From: Phytophthora colocasiae
Lineage: Eukaryota > Oomycota > Peronosporomycetes > Peronosporales > Peronosporaceae
NCBI GenBank assembly: GCA_018806915.1
Contig: JAGKQI010000075.1
Location: forward strand, 124,001-188,000
DNA length: 64,000 nt
Reading direction: 5' to 3'
Under the pieces are notes generated by a model that did not search any database, was not told the origin of the DNA, and saw only the letters and a list, made by a program, of their open reading frames with translations. Both the position numbers and the translations under genes were made by a program. Every line of letters begins with the position of its first letter. Positions within the stretch are counted from its first letter, which is position 1. Shown piece after piece: positions 60,635 to 64,000 of the stretch.

Positions 60635-62850
60635 ATGGCGGAGACGGACTCAGCGGTGGTAGCTGCACAGCTACGCGCAGCTGTGCGCGACTTGCGTGTC
60701 CGTGGGCTGAAGCAGGCTACGCAATTTGCGGCAGAGCTTCTCCTTGGCATGGGCGATGCAGCTCACGGCCGGTCGTCGTACGTGTCTACAAGAATTGATA
60801 AGGGTGAAGACGAGCCTGAGGACTGGGCGGAGGTCGACCGCTTCGAGGCTGCCAAAGCTTGTTTTGATGTGGGCGAGTATCTACGTGCGCACCACATGCT
60901 TTTGTACAGCAGTTCAGGGCCTGAGAGTGGTGATGATACATTCCGGTGCTCATCGCAAAAGACACGTTTTCTCAAATACTACGCGTTGTATTTGGTTAGG
61001 AAAATACTTGCATCCGCATCACTGCTATACTGTTGACTTACACACAACGTTTGCTGTGATAATATGTTTATAGGCTGGCGAGAAGGCAAAGGAGGAAATG
61101 GATCTCGAGATGAACGTCACAGGAAGCAGCAAAGGTCCGCAGTATTTGCTGAAATCTATATCCTACATGTTTGTGGTGCTTACATGTGTCTCTTTCTGAC
61201 AGAGATGGATCGCAATCTTTATCGCCAAGGCAGCAATCCTCATCTAAAGGAACTGTACCTGACATTAAGTACTGCATATCAGCAGAATTCGCTCGATGGG
61301 TTTGGTCTCTATCTCTATGCTGTCGTCCTCAAGCACTTAGGCTACAGCACCAGTGCTGGAAGTACTCAAACTCAATCCTCAACGCCTATCAGTATGAAGT
61401 CTCGCCATCGTGCAGATTTTGCTGAGGAGCAAAAGCGCCAGCAAGTACATGATCCTAACGGTACGAACAATCCAGCATTGGCCAAGGGTGAACCAGGTAC
61501 AGCCACCACTATAACATTCGATGTGACGACAAGATTTATCCTGGTTGAGTCAATTCGTCGCTATCCTTGGAATTGGTCAGCTTGGATGGAACTAGCAGCA
61601 CACTCACCTTTCACTTCCAATGTACGTTGCAACTTGTCTGGAATTACACTGCCGTTTGTCTAACTTTATGATAACTGCAGGAAGAAGAAGTAATACTGGC
61701 AACGAGTTGCCCATGGATGTTTCAGTTTTTTCAAGCACACGTCCTACTTGACCAACAACAGAACGATGCTGCACGTGCCCTGCTGACGAGTTTAGAAGGA
61801 CAATTTCCACACAGCACGTATCTCTTGGCGCAACAAGCACTGACTAGCTACCACATTCGAGATTTCGACCAATCTCAGGAACAGTTTGAAAGACTAACAG
61901 CGCAAGACCCGCATCGAGTAAAAAACATGGACGTGTATTCGAACGTGCTATACGTGAAGGAAGATAAAACTGAGCTCAGCCGATTAGCTCATCGAGCTCT
62001 CAAAGTAGAGAAGTATCGACCGGAGACATGCTGCATCATTGGGAACTACTACTCTATCAAGAACAAGCACGATCGCGCGATTATTTACTTCCATCGCGCC
62101 TTGAAACTGGATCCAAACTTCTTGTCGGCGTGGACTCTCATTGGTCACGAGTATATCGAGATGAAAAATACGAGTGCAGCTGTAGAGGCCTACCGCCACG
62201 CTGTTGATCTCAACGCAAGAGACTATCGTGCTTGGTATGGACTCGGTCAGGCTTACGAGATCCTCAACATGTTCCTGTACAGCATCTACTATTACCGTAA
62301 ATCCGTGGCAATTCGACCCTACGATGCGCGGATGTGGTGTGCTTTGGGCGGGTGTTACGAAAAGCTGAACAAAGTCGATGAAGCCCTCGCGTGTTTCCAT
62401 CGTGCTGTCAACAACCAAGACCGAGAAGGAATCGCATCATACCACCTGGGTCGTCTGTATGCAGTGCGTGGGCGTCAACTCGAAGCAGCCAAGTATTATC
62501 AAATGCACCTCGGGTTGCGAAGCGCGCCAACATCCTTAATGCAAAATCAAGATGGTGTCAAGAAAGCAGCTGGCTCTGAGCGCAGTAGTCCAGGCCAAAC
62601 TGAAGGAGAAGTACTTGTCCTTCCTGGAAGTGGTGGAAATATCCGAGTAGACACACCCCAAGCCTTGGCAGCGATTCTGTTTCTGGCAAACTACTACAAG
62701 CAGTTGGGAAAATTTCCGGAGGCGACAATATTCTGCAACCGCCTGTTAGACATGCAAGGGCCTGAGAAAGAGGAAGCAAAAGCTCTTTTGCGTGAAATGC
62801 ACAGTTTGGAAGCAACCCGTATGCAGGTTTCTACAAATGAGGAGACCTAG
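60635..62850 (+). CDS. CDC23: Anaphase-promoting complex subunit CDC23/APC8; four exons
   Basis: Exons 60635-60994, 61074-61134, 61203-61621 and 61681-62850; introns of 79, 68, 59 bp (GTTAGG...TATAG, GTCCGC...GACAG, GTACGT...TGCAG). All junctions keep the frame, giving 669 residues. Landmarks of the family: AGEKAKEEMDLEM after exon 1, FGLYLYAVVLKHLG, RRYPWNWSAWMELA, then TPR repeats (FFQAHVLLDQQQNDAAR; LSRLAHRALKVEKYRPE; NKHDRAIIYFHRALKLDP; TSAAVEAYRHAVDLN; DARMWCALGGCYEKLN). It is a scaffold subunit of the ubiquitin ligase that drives anaphase and mitotic exit. GTCCGC is an unusual donor, so intron 2 is the least certain. TCATTCTTTT at 60601 fits an oomycete initiator. It is convergent with the next gene at 29 bp. 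Confidence 0.92.
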
Positions 62851-62879
62851 GTGGTACGTGTATTAATTGATGGTACTTA

Positions 62880-64000
62880 TCATGGCGCTGGTGTTTTTAA
62901 AAACCGACATCGATAAATCCACTTGCCTACTTTTTGCTGTTTCGTGGACAAGAACGAGCGCTTTGCCTTTGCGGACCGATCAAATGTACGCTTTTCATCT
63001 TGAGTTGCTAACCACGATTGTTTCAGCACTTGTGATAATGCAATTGCAGCAGCCTCAGACGGATCATCCGCCTCTGCATGAAGCTCAAGCGTGAGGTCGT
63101 GAAGAGATTGCATTTGCTGAAAACACAACGCAGAGCTTGGCAGGTCCTGATCATCAAGGATGAGCCCAACTGCCAGTGTCATTTTTCCCATTTTTGGGAG
63201 GATGGCACAGGACAGCAAGTCACAGATTGCACGAGCACCAATGTATAATTGTGGTATGCGCAACGCAAAGGCCTCGCATTCACGAAGGCCATCCTCAAGT
63301 AGCTTACCGATAGATGCAACCACACCGTTCGAGATGGTTTTGTTGTGGCTGTGGCAGCTGAAGCGGTACGACTGCAAAACTCCATAGTCAGCAATGCACA
63401 TGCTTATGTCTGAAACCTTTCGCTCCACTTGAAAACCTTCTTGTCCAGCAGCGATAATCATTCCCATATCAAGATGTTTTAACTGTGCAAGCCCGCTCTG
63501 CAATTCAGCCGAAAGCGCGCGAAGTAGCTTGTCTTCATAAAAACTTTTGACACCGTTAGAAGACCACTTCAAAGTTTCAATCTGCTGAAGGTCCCATGCT
63601 TCCCCAGCTTGCCAGTCTATGTCCATCGCGTCTGGTTCATTGGCCGAGGAGCTACTTATTCCCTGCAGATCCATGGTTCGCACAGTGCTCCCAGGTGCGA
63701 AAAGCGCATCCATCCAGCTCGACTCGGTCGCAACGCAATTTGAACCAAAATTCAATCGTTCTAGCCTGGTAGTTACTTCCATTAGAGCATGGCGAATGGT
63801 CTCTACGACCGCTTTCTCCTCACTCGTCGATTCAAATGATATGCATGGTTCAGGAAAGCAAGACTCCAACGAAAGAACTTCTAGTCGTGGCAGGCTAGAC
63901 AGCAGTGGCGGCAACTGAACCATCTCGTCATACCTCAACGTGTTGAACGAAAGATCCAAAGTCCTCAGGTTGCTGAGTACTGGTAGATTTCCAACAGAAG
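62880..64000 (-). CDS. Leucine-rich-repeat protein, 5' end beyond the window
   Basis: The - strand frame is open from the window edge to TGA at 62880-62882 (~373 codons seen). The visible N-terminal part has irregular LRR units (NLPVLSNLRTLDLSFNTL, LPPLLSSLPRLEVLSLES, TRLERLNFGSNCV). Weaker Leu-rich repeats follow (LQQIETLKWSS, LAQLKHLDMGM, MQSLHDLTLELHAEAD), then a basic tail. The repeats look like the ribonuclease-inhibitor/NOD type rather than a receptor type. No transmembrane segment or nucleotide-binding domain is seen in this part. The only Met-like start candidates are inside LRRs, so the true start lies past base 64000. The function is unknown. Confidence 0.75.
   Translation of the reverse strand, partial: SVGNLPVLSNLRTLDLSFNTLRYDEMVQLPPLLSSLPRLEVLSLESCFPEPCISFESTSEEKAVVETIRHALMEVTTRLERLNFGSNCVATESSWMDALFAPGSTVRTMDLQGISSSSANEPDAMDIDWQAGEAWDLQQIETLKWSSNGVKSFYEDKLLRALSAELQSGLAQLKHLDMGMIIAAGQEGFQVERKVSDISMCIADYGVLQSYRFSCHSHNKTISNGVVASIGKLLEDGLRECEAFALRIPQLYIGARAICDLLSCAILPKMGKMTLAVGLILDDQDLPSSALCFQQMQSLHDLTLELHAEADDPSEAAAIALSQVLKQSWLATQDEKRTFDRSAKAKRSFLSTKQQKVGKWIYRCRFLKTPAP

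Overview
The window looks like nuclear DNA of an oomycete, most likely Phytophthora or another Peronosporales member. The first ~50 kb is gene-free DNA made of nested Ty3/Gypsy LTR retrotransposons with chromodomain integrases. The last ~11 kb is a compact gene island whose genes lie 29-146 bp apart and have introns of 59-74 bp. This gene-sparse/gene-dense contrast is typical of these genomes. The species call is inference, because no species-specific marker is visible.

Layout: 1-5749 is a broken element, F (+). 5750-6716 is the 5' end of an element E (LTR plus partial gag, +). 6717-22697 is element D (-), split by element A (+, 9333-17460), which carries a perfect 5-bp target duplication GTGCT. 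22698-23718 is a mariner-like transposase remnant (-). 24500-25161 and 50004-51415 hold repeat arms and tandem repeats that were adjacent before element C (-, 25162-49998, target duplication TCCTC) inserted. C is itself split by element B (-, 28636-45752, target duplication GCTG, LTRs of 1.9 kb that are nearly identical). From 53183 come a BAH-domain protein, a Frizzled-like Cys-rich surface protein, a CXC (tesmin/TSO1-like) protein, a mitochondrial-type alanyl-tRNA synthetase, the anaphase-promoting-complex subunit CDC23/APC8 and a leucine-rich-repeat protein that runs off the window.

Two retroelement lineages are present. Lineage I (A, C, D, E) has LTRs of 0.41-0.46 kb, a primer site starting TGGTAGCA, one ordinary Ty3 RNase H and a CCHC gag. 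Lineage II (B, F) has a second, archaeal/plant-type RNase H. In B the original Ty3 RNase H has lost catalytic residues.

Two patterns stand out. First, B, C, D and F each carry a long extra ORF on the strand opposite gag-pol, between the chromodomain and the 3' LTR. It converges with pol, and in C and D it overlaps the chromodomain-coding region. These antisense products share Ser/Ala-rich, acidic and coiled-coil segments. Second, lineage I DNA, best seen in D, is an almost continuous chain of perfect short hairpins (stems 8-11 bp, loops 2-10 nt) through LTR, gag, pol and antisense ORF. This density is far above chance, and I did not see it in element B or in the host genes. I know of no description of this pattern.
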